A stretch of 64,000 nucleotides of DNA from Physcomitrium patens (lineage: Eukaryota > Streptophyta > Bryopsida > Funariales > Funariaceae), in NCBI RefSeq assembly GCF_000002425.4, contig NC_037260.1, forward strand, positions 10,713,414 to 10,777,413, given 5' to 3'. The notes under the pieces were generated by a model. The model saw only the letters and a program-made list of their open reading frames with translations. It ran no database searches and was not told the DNA's origin. Below are positions 13,111 through 26,741 of the stretch, piece by piece. Position numbers and translations under genes: made by a program. Each line of letters begins with the position of its first letter. The stretch's first letter is position 1.

Positions 13111-15182
13111 GTAGAACTTGGTAGAGCAAGCCATGCAAAGAAGAAAGAGCCACAACAAGAAGAGAGGCTCACAATGATGGCAATAAAAACAACAAGAAGG
13201 CCTATAATATATTGAAAGGTTGATCCATAGGATTTCTAAGTTAATTATTAAAATATCTAAAATATGGATTAAACATGTGAACAAGAAGAGGAATTAGAGT
13301 AAGAAGAAAAGATGGCAATGATGGCAGCAATAGCAAGTTCGAATATCAAAAGCATAGATCAGACATATGAACAAGCAGAAAAACTAAAGCAAGAAGAAAT
13401 ACTATCAATGATGGAAGGAATAACAAAAAAGAGGTGTTCAATGTATTTAGAGGCTGATGTAAAGAACTATATTAATACTTTATTACCAAAATTATTATGT
13501 GATATTAAGTATCTTTTAGAGGATCTCCAAATCAATTATTAGAATGTGGAAAGAATAAATTAGACATGTAAGTACTATAGGGCATTTTTTTAGTTGGCAA
13601 TGAAATCTACTAAGTTATGGATCAAGTACATGTGGAGCAAATACTATAGAAGGAGAAAAGTTTCTCTTCTTTCACTCATTATACCTCCAAATTTACTTGC
13701 TTTTGTATATGCACCAAAAAACATCAAGTTTAGGAAGAAATTTTGTTTCTACAACTTTGTATTTGTTTTTAGTTTGATGGTAATGACTAAGCTATTATTG
13801 AGATGACAAGGCCAATCAATGAAATAAAGTAGTATTTGAATGCCAAGTATTTGAGTTGAGTTTAAGTAATTGATTTTTTGTTGTTATTCTATACACATTG
13901 TGAAAAGTCACATGTGAAGTATCTAATGATATACCTATCAAGAAAATACAATATGATATTTAATATGAAAGAGAATCTGTTGTAAATAGCAAATAATACA
14001 ACAAAAGAAGGGACAACCTTTAGTGCATGGTTAGTATATGAGGCTTTGTGCAATATTCTTTACATTGATTTTTTCATATAAGCATGTCTTCAAGGATTTA
14101 AAGAATAAATATTAGATAAGCTATACTAGAAAGAATGTATATTGTGCCTCTTATAGACAAGAAATATTTTTTGCAATTACTTTTGATTATTATTATTAAA
14201 TTATATTTATTTTAAGATTACAAACTATTAACAACAATATTCATCCTTCTTTCTAAAGTACTTGAAATGCATTGAATTTCCTTTAAGATAATATAAAATA
14301 GGATGCATATTTAAAAAAGCCTATGTGGATTAAAATTCCATATAACTTTGTAATTTATTTGCCACTATCTTATTGTATTGTTCTTCCCTTGAATCAATGA
14401 AATTGTGAAAAATTACCTTAATGAATTTCCAAAATTTTAGCAAAGAGACGTGCATAGTGTTGAAGATGCAAGAAAATTCACATTACTAATATTGGAAGAA
14501 AAGTTAGTCTATTCAAAAAATAGCTTGAGTGACTTTTTGGTAATATCATTGATAATCTCACCAAAGGCAACAAAAAGAATAAATCCATAGCTTCAAGAAA
14601 ATTTTTAGTATAATTGCATAGTATTGCAAGTATAAGTGGATCGCAACTTCTAATGATTGAACTTGGAATAAGTTCATACAATTGTTAGAATTTTTAATGT
14701 TATGCAATCAAAGAAAAAATCAATTTTTTTTAATCGCCCGAAGAACTTAAATAAAATGCTTGTATATATTATACTCTTAGCATTAATATAGATACATAGT
14801 ATGATATTTCATTTATTGTGGTTTCATTGGATATTATTGTTCTTTTGCTTTCAAAAAGGCATATATTTTATTCCACTTTTAAGATTTTTTTTAATATTCT
14901 TTATAACTTTTTTTGCAACATTACATTCTACAGTGATGCTACTAAGATTATTTTTTTGAAAAAAACTTTTTTTTTGGTATAAAGTTCCAACTCAATATTG
15001 CCATATACTAAAAGTTGAGGATTTTTCTTTGTATGATTTAATTGAGATCCCAAATACTACTTTTGGTGGCAAAGCAGTAGTCTTTGGTAGCAACTTTTAG
15101 TAGTATATTCTTATCATCTTATATTATTTCTGCATCTCTTTGTTGATTTTATGTGTAAAAAATGGCTAATAAATTGGCTTCA

Positions 15183-15213
<31 letters not shown>

Positions 15214-15659
15214 CATATAACTTTGAAGTAATTCTTTATAGCAGCTATTTGCTAAATGGCCAGTATTTATAAGGGATGGTCTTAAAATTGATGTCTATAG
15301 AGTATCTGGCATTGTGGACGAAAATGTGGCACCAATAATTGATAGAGTAATTAAATTATTTACAAAGATTAAGTACTCTGATATGTTAAAAATACTTATT
15401 GATGACGTTTTTTCTTCTTTGGTTATCCATTATATAAGACATGGATATATAGATGAGAGACGGAGGAGAACGGAGGAGAAAGAAGAAAGAAGAGAAGAAG
15501 GTTTATTTTGATGCTAAAAAATATCTTGATCAATAAAATCAATGCTATTATTAAAAATTATATTTTAGACCATGAATACATGTTTTTATTAGTAAATATT
15601 GTTACTCTTTAAGATGACCAAATAATAAAATATGGATCTAATTTTTTGAATATTATTAT
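13111..15659. other. AT-rich DNA left of the nested retrotransposons
   Basis: An open frame at 13312-13542 (+) is a low-complexity repeat derivative: nearby text such as 'aacaagaagaggaattagag' recurs with changes inside it. Another at 15314-15511 (+) ends in an Arg/Glu-rich tail. Neither has a recognisable domain. A long A-run lies at 15187-15213. Nothing else is supported. Confidence 0.4.
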
Positions 15660-16043
15660 TATTAAAATAAATAAATAAAATTAAAAGTAAAATAAATTAT
15701 ATTATAGAAGATATTATCTTAGATAAGTTGCTATTGATAAAAGAATTGGCTCTTGCTATGTAAGAAGGCGAAGAGGTAAGGTAGATGAAGAAACAAATGA
15801 TTTTAAGAATATAAAAGATATCCTAAAAGAATATTCTTATAATAGATAAGATAGCTATATATAATCTTAGTAGAATGTTGGATGGATGTATTCATCAAAG
15901 AATGAAAATTGTCTATTAGGACAACAACCACCACTTATAAGTAACAGATGTTGGAAGTAAGAAATATCTTATTCCATACTCTCTTTGTGAAAAATCTTAT
16001 TGATGCTATGTATTGGTGACTTTAAAGTTTTTTTTCTTCAATA
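15660..16043 (+). repeat. Copia 5' LTR
   Basis: Begins TATTAAAATAAATAA and ends CTTCAATA; the ends were probably TG...CA before decay. It matches the 3' LTR along its whole length. Shared landmarks are 'agaagatattatctta', 'agataagttgctattgat' and 'gatgctatgtattggt'. Confidence 0.85.
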
Positions 16044-16539
16044 GATTATAGGCCCACTCATCTTTAATTATAAGTTTTGATGTACTTTGAAGTTTTTCTT
16101 ATTGTAAGGAGTAGATTTTATGATTGTTACTAATATTAGGATTTGATATCTTCTAAATTTCTTTTTGCATTTAATTATTGATATAATTTTACTCTTACTT
16201 GTTATTAAATGCATTTATTATTTTAAAAGATATCAATCACCTTAAAATAATTTTTTAAAATACTTGTGTTGTATTTTTTTGCTAAGTTATATTATTATTG
16301 CACAAATATTATACTTTTGTGTGCTTGATTTTTTAAGAGATTTTCCTACAGTGATAAGAAGATATTTATAAAATTAATAGTATTTTTCCGAGAGTTGAGA
16401 GTAATTAAAGACTGGAATCATTAGTTTATTCACAAAGAAGGAATTTTGAATTTTAAGGCAACAAGACCTTCTTTTTTATTTAAAGAGCTTTATCTTTTTA
16501 TTTTATTTTATTTTCTTTAATACACCTCTTCATTAGACA

Positions 16540-16957
16540 TGGCTTTAAGTGAAGGTGGGGGCTTGAAAGTCATTGAAAAGTTTAAAAGTGATAATTTCTA
16601 CCACTAGAAGCAAAAAAATGAGCTTTTGTTGGCTTCATTGGATCTTTGGAACATTGTTGATGAAAGTGAAGAGCTTCCAAACGACAATGTTAATATCAAG
16701 GTGAAGAAAGAATATAAATATCGTCAAAAGAAGGCTTTTGACATGATTGCAATAAATTTGGGTGATAAAAACTTTTTATATATAATTGCTTTTAATAGAC
16801 CAATGGAAGCATAGAAAATTCTTTATAACATCTATAACAGTAGAAACCTTACCAACATTCTATAGATAAAGAAAAAGTTCTTAACAATAAAGATAGAAGA
16901 AAGAGATGATCTCATGGCTCATCCCAACAAGATAAAATCACTTGCAAACCAACTAGT
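16540..16957 (+). pseudogene. Copia gag, N-terminal half (interrupted by gypsy-1)
   Basis: Reads MALSEGGGLKVIEKFKSDNF, then a UBN2-type gag stretch (LLASLDLWNIVDESEELP) and DDLMAHPNKIKSLANQL, broken by several stops. It stops abruptly where the gypsy LTR starts at 16958 and resumes at 26742 with AIVDKLVDDKDIILTL. The junction falls inside the codons for Gln-Leu-Ala. Confidence 0.82.
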
Positions 16958-17486
16958 TATCACAGACATATATATTTACTCTAATATTTATCTATATAAT
17001 TAAATAGAAGTAGGTAAAAATAAATTTATTTCATAATATTTTTTAAAAAAGCTTTCTAGAAGCTTCATAGATGTTGCTTTGACTTTATATGTATTAATAG
17101 TTGATTGATAGATTAGAAACTTAGTGAACAAATTTACCATATATTGATAGCTTACGAAATAAGCTAATTATATGATGCATATATAAAAAACTTATTTTGC
17201 AAGTTAAGATACATATCTTATATAGTTAATATGTTTTGGAAGTCCTATAGGACACCACCACGTAGCTCCTAATTAAGAGTATATATGAAGGCAATAGTGA
17301 AGCCTTCTTCACTCTTGTCAATGTCTTTTTCGCCTTTGGTCTTGTTTTAAGACTTTTTAATCTTCTTGTCATTGGCAATAGTTATTCTAGTTTAATAATA
17401 TACCATCTTTAAATCATTTTGTAGTTCTTTTGAGTGACATAAGAGTATATTAAGGATTTCTTTTTTTAAGCTTTATGTCCTTGATA
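16958..17486 (+). repeat. Gypsy-1 5' LTR
   Basis: Starts TATCACAGACATATA and ends GTCCTTGATA; the 3' copy starts TGTCACAAATATAAA. Inside are 'gtcctataggacacca', 'ctcctaattaagagta' and 'gaagccttcttcactctt', all shared with the 3' LTR. Related LTRs occur at 37049-37576, 37831-38426 and 42253-42862. Confidence 0.85.
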
Positions 17487-20400
17487 GTTTGATAAGAGCG
17501 CTAATTAATTTTTCTTGTCTTGTTTTAGAAGTGAGTGGATTATTCCACTTCTATTATTGTATTTTAAAGATTGTAGATTACCCACCTTCAAAAAAATTAT
17601 TTAGTTTTTTAATACTAATATCTTTCTTTAAAAAAGAAAATTATCTGTCTTTGTAAAAATTTCCATTTGATATTAGAGGTTATAGATTATCTTCCTCTAA
17701 TTTAACTTGTGGATTTATTAAGTTTTTTGAAAAGGAAGGAAACATCATGGATGCCACACTTGACAAAAGTAAGAATAGATTTGTAACTATTGCTAATTTT
17801 TAAGAACTTGTTAATACTCTCAAGATAGAAATTTCATACAATACAAGCGCCAATCATAGAAATAATAATTTTTTTGCCTATAGAAGAAGTTCAGAGTCTA
17901 CATTAAAAAGTTGTACAATTAAAAGGAGAAAGTAAATCAACTCCAAAACTAAATTCAAGAAGTTTTACTTTTATAAGTAAAATAAGGACAAGGATTAGTA
18001 TGCTTGACAAGTTTGATGGAACAAGATCAAAATTTTAAGGATTTTTACAATAAATTAAGTTCTATTTAAGATTACATTCTTTCTAATATTTTGATGTATT
18101 TATTCAAGTTGGATTCATAGGTAAATTTCTATCTATAAGTGCTCTCTTTTGGTTTGTATATTTTATAAAAAGAGATTCACAACTCTCTTATGATTTGAAT
18201 TCATTCTTAAAAGTGTTTATGCCTACATTTAGAGAATGTGATTGAAAAAGTTTAGCAAAAATTAAGCTCTTATCTTTACAATAAGAATCACAATGAACCA
18301 CCATATATACTACTGAATTCCAAAACCTTCCTTACAATATAAATTGGAATGATAAAGCCTTCATCAATCAATTTTGATCTAAGTTGAAAGATAATATCAA
18401 ATATTTATTATTAAAAATGCTAAAAGTAAAATCTTTAGAATAATTTATTGCTCAAGCCATTGCATGTAATAATCAATTATTTATAAGGCATCAAGAATAA
18501 AGACTTGGTTGGAGAGGAACAAATTAAGTAATGATGGCAGCTCTTAAGTTTTTAGAAACTTATTTATTAAGGCTGAAATCAATATAAACTGATATGTTTT
18601 AAATCCTTCACTGAGAAAAAAAAAGAGTTGACGCTATTGATAAGATTTGTACTTATATTATAGAAAAGCTAAACACATTGCTCAATATTATCTAAAGAAG
18701 TAATGTAATCACAAAATGATCAGCACAATTGCTAAAGAAGTCAATGTATTAAAAAATAAGTTTTTCTAACTACAATGGGAACCATGCAATTAGAATCATG
18801 TACAACACCTAATAAATGTCTTATTCTCTCCTCAAATCTTTCATTTTGTTTTACAATAGATGTATGTTTAGGACTTAAAAATTACAAAGTCTTTACATTA
18901 TTAGATTTGAGAGCCTGAACATGTTTTGTAGATGAAGACTTTATTAAAAAATAAGAAATATCTTTAATCAAAAAAACTAAATTCTTACATATAGAAGTCA
19001 TAGATGGTTTTTTGTTATCTTTCAGAGACATTATTCATGAAACTGTTTCCTTAAATGTAACAATGAAAAATCATAATATTGTAGTAATATTTAATGTGAT
19101 TTTAGGATTTTGTGGTTAGAAAAATATAATCCTAGATAGATTAGATTTCTTATAATCTTAACTTTTCTTGTAGTTTAATCCAAAATTTTAATAGTGAAGT
19201 AGAAATAGATAAGTCAAGTACATCTAAATTTGTATTAGTAGATGCAAGAGCTTTCATACATGTAACAAAAAAATGCCATCTTTTGCTATACATGCTACAT
19301 CTATTTCTAATAGTGGAAAGATGTCAAGTAATATTCCTAACTAATATCAAGATTTTTAAGACATTTTTGAAAAAAAATATGTAGATATTCTTCTAGAGCA
19401 TAGATTCTATGATTGTTCAATTGATCTACAAAGAAGAGCTCAACCACCATTTGGACCAATCTACAGCTTATCACAAAATGAGTTGGTTGTATTAAAAGAA
19501 TACATTAACCAAAACTTTGTTAAGAACTTCAAATACCACTTGAAATCTTGAGCAAGAACTCCTATTATATTTGTGAAGAAAAAAGGTAGATCTTTACTGA
19601 TATAAGTAGATTATCAAAGATTTAATAAGATCACCATCAAGAATAGGTATCTTCTACTTTTGATTTTAAAACTTCTTGACCAATTCAATCAAGCAAAGTT
19701 TTATATAAAAATATGTCTATAAAGAATATATAACATGGTCCACATTAAAGAAGAAAATGAATAGAGGGCTGCTTTTCAAACTAGGTATGGATATTTCAAA
19801 TATAATGTCATGCTTTTTGGACTCAAAAATGCATTAGCTGCTTTTCAACATATCATGAATGATGTCTTTTGTGAGTTTCTTATTGATTTTATTGTTTGTT
19901 ATTTAAAAAATATTTTAATTTACTCTAAGCACATAAAAAAACATAAACTTCATGTTTTTCATGTCTTATAAAAACTTAAAGATACAAGATTATATGCAAA
20001 GATGAAAAAGTATGTAATTCACATTACTCAAGTTGATTTTTTAAAATACATCATTTTCAATAAATGATTAATGATGGATCCTAAAAAGGTCCAAACTATT
20101 ATTAATTGGAAGATTTCAAAAATAATTAGAGATGTACAATATTTTTTTGAATTTTCCAATTATTATCAAATTTTTATCAAGATCTTTTCTCAAGTTGCAA
20201 CTCTTCTTGTATGTCTATCATATAAAAAATAATTTATTGAAGTAAAAAAATAAAAACATCTTTTGAAGCCTTAAAAATAATATTTCTTTCTACATCAATT
20301 TTATATTATGTTAATTTTTCTATAGCATTCTTTACAAAAAAAGATACATCAAACTTTGCTATAGACGTTGTTTTATCACAAATAGAAGTAAATAATAAGC

Positions 20401-20695
20401 TTCATCTGATTGCTTTTTATTCTAAAAAATTTTTAGTAATTAAAATTAACTATAAGATCTATGACAAATATCTTCTTGTAATTATAGATTCATTTTAAGA
20501 ATGGTGTCATTATCTAGAAGGTGTTTTTAATCCAATTATTATATAAAAATATTACAAGAACTTCAAGTACTTCCTATTGGCATGTATTTTAAATCGTCTC
20601 TAAGCTTATTGGAGTATGTATTTATCAATATTTGATTTCAAGATCACCTATAACTTAAAAAATAACAAGTTTTATCAATTATCTTTTCTAGACAT

Positions 20696-21948
20696 TGTCA
20701 AGATAGAGAGAATTTGCTTCAAGAAAGCATTAGGCTCTTGGATGTCACTAATTGCTCAATGAAGACTTGAGATAAGAAATTCCAAGTTTATATATATATA
20801 TGTCACTTTTAGAAGAAATTATATTAAATATATAAATTTTAAGTTTTCAAAAATATCCAAAATATGATTAAAAAAAACTCAAAATCTTTCTATATCCTTA
20901 TGAGATATTATTTCTAAACTTCAACAACTCCTATCTCTCAATTGGACTATTCGAATACACTAAAATTTTACATGCAGTGTTGACGTACTTCTAACAATTA
21001 CTACAACAAATTTCAAGAACAAATTTGTTGCAAATCTCAAGATATTGCCAAAATTCTAACAATAGTTTCAAACCTTAGTTTTTATACACTCAAGTATAAT
21101 TTTCTTTATATCTCACAAACTAAGCACTTAAATGCTATAAAATTTATATTTATATCTTCTTAATATAATAATTTACCTTTTTTAAAAAATTTGAGCCAAA
21201 AATTCATCTAGAAACTTAAGATATGGCTCCAACCATTACTATGAACAAAATCACTCACTTATTGCCTTTGATTTGAATGTGCTAATTTCAACTTTCTACG
21301 ACTTCTTTATTCAAACTCTAAATTCATCAAAGAATATATGAAAAATATAGTCAAGAAAGTGTTTTCTTTAATTCTAGTCTCTAACTCTTTGTTTCTTTTT
21401 ATAAGCATATATTATGCCCCAAAGAGTGACAATAGGTATGAAATTAACACCTTAACTTTGAGCTCCAATAACTCCTTCATAAAAACTTCAAATTACACAA
21501 AATTTATATCCAATCCGTATCCAAAAACCTAAACTTGCTGATTCTAGTCTTCAAAGATTAAATGCATTTGAAAAAAAAACACCAATCTCTAATAAGACCT
21601 TAAGAGCCTCCTTGAAGTCCATTAGGCATGGCCTTCAACCAATAGAGATGAAGATTTCCATTCATTGCCTTCATCCAACCATGCCTTCCTTTCACCCCGC
21701 CCAATAAGCCTCCTACTAGTTTAGATTTTCATCTTTAGGCTCTAATCTCCTCTCAAGGCTTCATACTAAACATTTAGGTCATATAATTTTTTAAATGCCA
21801 TAATCAAAATAGTTAAAAATCAAAATAAAGTTTCTTATATTCAATTTTTTTAAATTAATCTATTAACCATTTTAACATACACCAAGACTTATAAACACAT
21901 TATATGTTCTAATTAACTTTTATATATTACAAGCAATTATAATATGAT
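20696..21948 (+). mobile_element. Repeat T2, copy 1 (about 1.25 kb, solo-LTR-like)
   Basis: Inserted in gypsy-1. Flanks are GACAT (20691-20695) and AATAT (21949-21953). The empty site is visible in the related gypsy-2 element near 40135-40150, which supports these limits. It begins TGTCAAGATAGAGAGAATTTG. The second copy lies at 54870-56118 (1249 bp versus 1253 bp). It encodes nothing recognisable. It could be a solo LTR or a non-autonomous element of an unidentified family. Confidence 0.72.
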
Positions 21949-23206
21949 AATATTTTTATCTTACACCAAAAGAAGGAAATGTAGCTTTTGATTAACAAAA
22001 AATGATTCTCTTGAAATTAAAATATTTTTATCTTGAAGGAATAAAATAAATATTGACTATTGATTCAAATTTTATCAAGCAAATTCAATCAAGTATTTCC
22101 TTAGATCTTCTTATCCATGATATCAAGAATAACTCTTCTAAGTCTCATGATACTTTTAAGTTTTAATTTAAAAATAATATACTCTATTTTAAGGAATAAT
22201 TATATATTTTAGAAGGTAAAGAATAATTACATGTTTTTCAAGCTCATCGTGACTTTCTAATAATTAGACATTTTAGATACAACAAGACTTTAGAACTAAT
22301 ATCCAAAGTTTTTTGATGGCTTCAAATGTGAAATGCAGTCAAAGATTTGTACAATCATGTGATATTTATTCAAGATTCAAAATTCCTCATTATCAACCTT
22401 ATAGACTTCTTCAGCCATTACCTATTCCAAAACAACTTGGTCTTTTATTTCTATGGATTTTATCATAGATATTTTAATCTTAAGTTTGTATAATTCTATA
22501 TTTGTGATAGTAGATTATTTTACCAAAATGGCATATTTTGTATCATGTATAAAATCTATTACACATAAAGAAATGGCTAAGTTTTTTCTTAATAAGATCT
22601 ATTGCTATTTTGGATAGTCCAAAGATATTATATTAGATAGAAAAAATCAATTTATATAAAGTTTTTGAAAAACTCTTTTCAAAATATTAAAGATACATAT
22701 AAAGCTTTCTTTGTCTTTTCATCCTCAAACTAATAGGTAAATGAAATAGGTGAATTAAGTTTTAGAGTAGTATTTAAAGTATACTATCAATTATCATTAA
22801 GATGATTGAATAACTCTTTTGCCATTGGTAGAGTTTACATATAATAATTTGGTACATTCTTCTATTTAACAAATAATTTTTTTTATCAATTATGATTATC
22901 ATATATAATTTGATACTTTTGACTTTTTAATAGTTAAAAATTTTGTAGCAAAAGATTTGATAAATTATTTATCAAAACTATATGAAATAATAAAGGCATA
23001 GTTCAAAGAAGCTCAAGAACAACAAAAGATCAATATAGATACCTATCACAAGAAATAACCACAATTTAATGTGGGTAATAAGGTATAGCTACTTTGTCGC
23101 AATATCAAGACTACTCATTCTTATGATAAGTTCGATTATTATAGGCTTCCACTTTTTTCTATTAGTGAACAAGTCAATTTTGTTGCTTATTAATTCAATC
23201 TATTAG

Positions 23207-24018
23207 TATTATTTAATAACATAACTATATAGAAAAAAATAAAAATATGGATTTTATTATAGAAGAGCTTAGTAGGAAGAAGTGGTAGAAAGACAAGGAT
23301 AAATAATAAGAAGGTAATAAAAAATTTAATCTTAATACTGCTTTTTAGAAAAGGATCTTCTATTTGCTTTGTAGGAGTATAAATACCTCAAATCAAAATA
23401 AATAAAATAATTAATTAATATAGACATATTTAGAAGAAATTTACTAATAGGTTCAAGCAAAAATTACCTCAAATTATCAAATATTGATATGCAAAGAAGA
23501 CTGGTTGTCAACCTAGGTTAAAATTAGATCCCAAGTCACAAAACTATATACCAATAGTGACTTTAGGATTCTTTGGTAGATCAAAGAGCAAGATTTGCGA
23601 TAGACTTGCAAAACAATTTTTAAGCATTTTTTTGTTGTCAATCAAATTAATATTCAATTTTTGGAAGATTTTCAAAGTTAGTGATGTTCTTGATTGGATT
23701 AGATCTTGAAAAATAAAATTATGTTTACAAAATTGAGGATTTCTTGAGTTCTTTGGTGTATGTATAGATGAATTTTAAGCAATATGTTGGTGTTCTAGTT
23801 GTTAATGTGTGTGAAGATTTTAAAGTCAATCAAATAGTTAGATCAAAGTGTCTGAAGGTTTTTTTGGATTTGATTAAATTTTCATTGGTATTATTAAGAT
23901 TTAATTGGAATTATTTAGGATTCTATTAGAATTAAAATCTTGTTGTTACAATACTTCTTCTACCTTCCACAATCAAGTATCTAGTATATTTTCAAGCAAG
24001 GCTTCACATAATATAACA
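23207..24018 (+). mobile_element. Repeat T1, copy A (short, internally deleted)
   Basis: Inserted between integrase and chromodomain text of gypsy-1. It shares with copy D the phrases 'atagaagagcYtagtaggaag' and 'gataagaaggtaataaaaa', and ends 'caagcaaggcttcacataatataaca', matching the ends of B, C, D and E. It lacks the telomere-like tract. The left limit was set by comparison with copy C and is approximate. Confidence 0.65.
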
Positions 24019-24865
24019 CCAAAGTCTATAAAGATCTATTTCATAATCCATGTATTTCTTTTTGAACCACATAAGACAATAAATATCTCAAGAAGAAAAC
24101 AAATGCCACTTCTTCCTATAGAAGTACATAATAATCAAGAATTCAAGGTAGAAGAAGTCTTAGATTCAAGGCAGTGCCAAAATAGGTTAAAATAACTTAT
24201 TCATTGGCACAAATATAATATTAGAGAATGCACAAGGAAGCCAAGAAAGAGTCTTATAAATGCAAAAAAGAAGATTGAGGTTTTTCATCAATGACATCAA
24301 TCAAAATGAAGATAAAGAATACTAAAACTTTGCTACAAAAGAAATAAGATGTAAGAGAAATAGCATTCTACCTTCTACTCTTGTTTGATACTTTTGTACA
24401 TTTTTAATGCTAAGAAAATGAAGAACCAACAACCAACACATTCAACTTAAGAGCTATCACTTATTAACTTATAGAATAAAATATTATGATTGTCACAACC
24501 TTCAAGATGATGTAATCAAGATAAAAAATCTTCAAGAATGACACATCTTTCTTCAAATAGATGGCAAGTTATATGTATTTGGTATCACAACTTTAAAAGA
24601 GACTCTCGATATTTGATGATTTTATTAGAAGTTGGAATGACTCTTGACAATGTTTCAAATGTTTTATTTGAAGGAAGTTATGAAAGCCTTAATAACAATC
24701 AAATAATAGGGTGGTCTTTTTATTCTAGCTAGTAATACTGTCAATGGCTGAGAAGACCTATCAACCACCTTCAAACAAAACAAAGTTTATAGGATGTGAC
24801 AAATACAATTCATTGTATCTTCGATTTTTTCAACATATGATGACCGTTTCTAAAAGGAGAAGTAA

Positions 24866-26736
24866 TGTCACAAATATAAATATTTACTTTAATATTTATC
24901 TATATGATTAAATAGAAGTACATAGAAATAGATTTATTTTATAATATTTTCTAGAAAAGCTTCTTAATAGCTTTATAGATGCTGCTTTGATTTTACGTGT
25001 ATTTATAGTTGATTGATAGGTTAGAAAATTGATCAATAAGTTATCATGATGTATTATAATACAATTATATGATAAAAATATAATCAAAAATAAATTTCTA
25101 ATTAATATTTAATTATCTTAGTTCAATAATAATATAAGATATTTAAATATGGCTTTTATAAAAGTCTTTTAGATTATTTTTTTATCTTAATAGCCACTAG
25201 ATTAAGGATTGGTTAGTAATTTTACCTTTTAGGATGTAAAAATTCTTTAACTATCTTAAAAAGGTTATAAGTTAATAAAATCAGATTAAAAGAGATAAAT
25301 AATTAGCATGGTTGATACTAAGATTAAGTTGAGGATAATATTGGGCTAAAAAAATCCCTAAGATAGGTTAGATTGATACTTGAGGGTCGACCATTTGAAG
25401 AAGTGGATTGAAATCAAACTTCCAACTACTAAAATAATTGCTTGTGACAAAATAAAGAGGCATTTGAAGATAAATAATTAGAATTTGTGAGCTAGCTTCA
25501 AGCTAATTTCAAAGGTATAAGACTTGTTTTTAGAAGATTTGGAATGATTTTGCAATTATTGTTCAAAGTTGGGATTTGTATCGATGATTTGGGATTTATA
25601 CAATATAATTGAGACTAGCACTCTTAGTTAGTTCGTACAATTGGTATCACATCTATAGTTCAAAATTTGATAGTGTTTGGTTGATTAGATGTGCTAAATA
25701 TGCATAAAATTTTATATTAATCTAATAATGCAATATGGAGATACATAGATTTTGGTACAAGAGGATATTAGACGTTGGCAATTTAGAATTGGATAGGATT
25801 TTTATGATATCTAAAGCTCTATTAATCAAATGAAGGGGAAATTTGGCATGATAGTAGAAGATTTTAAGATTAAGCTACACACCAATTTTGAGTTAAAATT
25901 ATCAATTTAAAAAGGAGAAATTGATATTAAAACATCTATATCAACTTTAAAGTTGGTGGTTAAGTGATATTACTACAATTTTTGGGCTTTTTTTATAATT
26001 ATAAGTTGGATTGGTTTAAAAAAATTTAAGTATATTAAAGACTTACAGTGGCATTTTTGTGAAATTTTTTGCACTAAATGGATAGTCAGATTAGAAGTTA
26101 TAACTTGCTAAAATTCACCGATCAAAATTAGGATTTGCAAAGAGAAATTGAAATTATCTAATTATAAAAGTAATAAGGTAATTCGAATTTGTATATAATT
26201 GAGGTTACTAAAAAGAATATTTTTGATTATTTATATTGATTTTAAGCACTTTTGAATTGAAATCTAAATTACTTTGTATTTAGATAGTTGAAACCTATTA
26301 AGCTTCTTGGATATTTACAAAATATAACTTTATCTTCTACTATCAAGTACCTTGTGCATTCTCAAGCAAAGATTCATATAATATGACAACATATTGGTAG
26401 CTTACAAAATAAGCTAATTATAAGGCATACATATAAAAAACTTACTTTACAAGTTAAGATATGTATCTTACAAAGTCAACACATTTTAAAGGTCCTATAG
26501 GACATCACCACATAGCTCCTAATTAAGAGTATATATGAAGGCAAAAATGAAGCCTTCTTTACTCTTATTAATGCCTTTTTAATCTTTATTCTTGTTTTAA
26601 GACCTTTTAGTCTTCTTGTCTTTAATAATAGTCATTTTAATTTAATATTATATCATTTTTGAATGACTTTGTAATTCTTTTGAGTGATATAAGAGTGAAT
26701 TAAGGGTTTCTATCTTCGAGCTTTATGTCCTTAATA
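24866..26736 (+). repeat. Gypsy-1 3' LTR, split by T1-E
   Basis: LTR sequence occupies 24866-25041 and 26389-26736. Together these are 524 bp against 529 bp in the 5' LTR. The break falls after 'gatcaataagt' and resumes at 'acatattggtagc', where the 5' LTR is continuous. Confidence 0.82.
25042..26388 (+). mobile_element. Repeat T1, copy E, inside gypsy-1 3' LTR
   Basis: Begins TATCATGATGTATTATAATA and ends TTCATATAATATGACA, matching the T1 ends (TGTCGTGATGTAATACGG ... ATAATACGACA in copy C). The middle is diverged from B, C and D and has no telomere-like tract. No coding potential was seen. Confidence 0.68.
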
Positions 26737-26741
26737 CTAGC

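Larger units (their letters stand above)
17750..24350 (+). pseudogene. Gypsy-1 gag-pol remnant
   Basis: The first Met follows the LTR at about 17747. Protease text lies near 18880 (KVFTLLDLRA-like). RT runs about 19380-20060: PPFGPIYSLSQNEL, then ARTPIIFVKKKGRSL, then AAFQTRYGYFKYNVMLFGLKNA. The catalytic YxDD site reads YLKN (about 19900-19920), so the catalytic Asp pair is lost. RNase H lies about 20300-20690. Integrase text runs about 21954-23200. A chromodomain-like piece (FKVEEVLDSRQCQNRLKYLI) lies about 24130-24210. T2-1 splits the RNase H/integrase region and T1-A splits the integrase/chromodomain region. Stops are frequent in all domains. Confidence 0.8.
16958..26736 (+). mobile_element. 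Ty3/gypsy LTR retrotransposon 'gypsy-1', nested in copia gag
   Basis: LTRs of 529 bp (16958-17486) and 524 bp (24866-25041 plus 26389-26736, split by T1-E). Target duplication CTAGT (16953-16957) and CTAGC (26737-26741) inside the copia gag codons. Domain order is gag, protease, RT, RNase H, integrase, chromodomain-like tail, which is typical of chromoviral gypsy elements. Without T2-1, T1-A and T1-E it is about 6.4 kb. Just after the 5' LTR, 'tttgataagagc' resembles the initiator-Met tRNA primer site TGGTATCAGAGC with a few changes. Confidence 0.87.

Noticed and set aside
13312..13542. Small open frame as a gene
   Set aside because: It consists of decayed local repeats and has no recognised domain.
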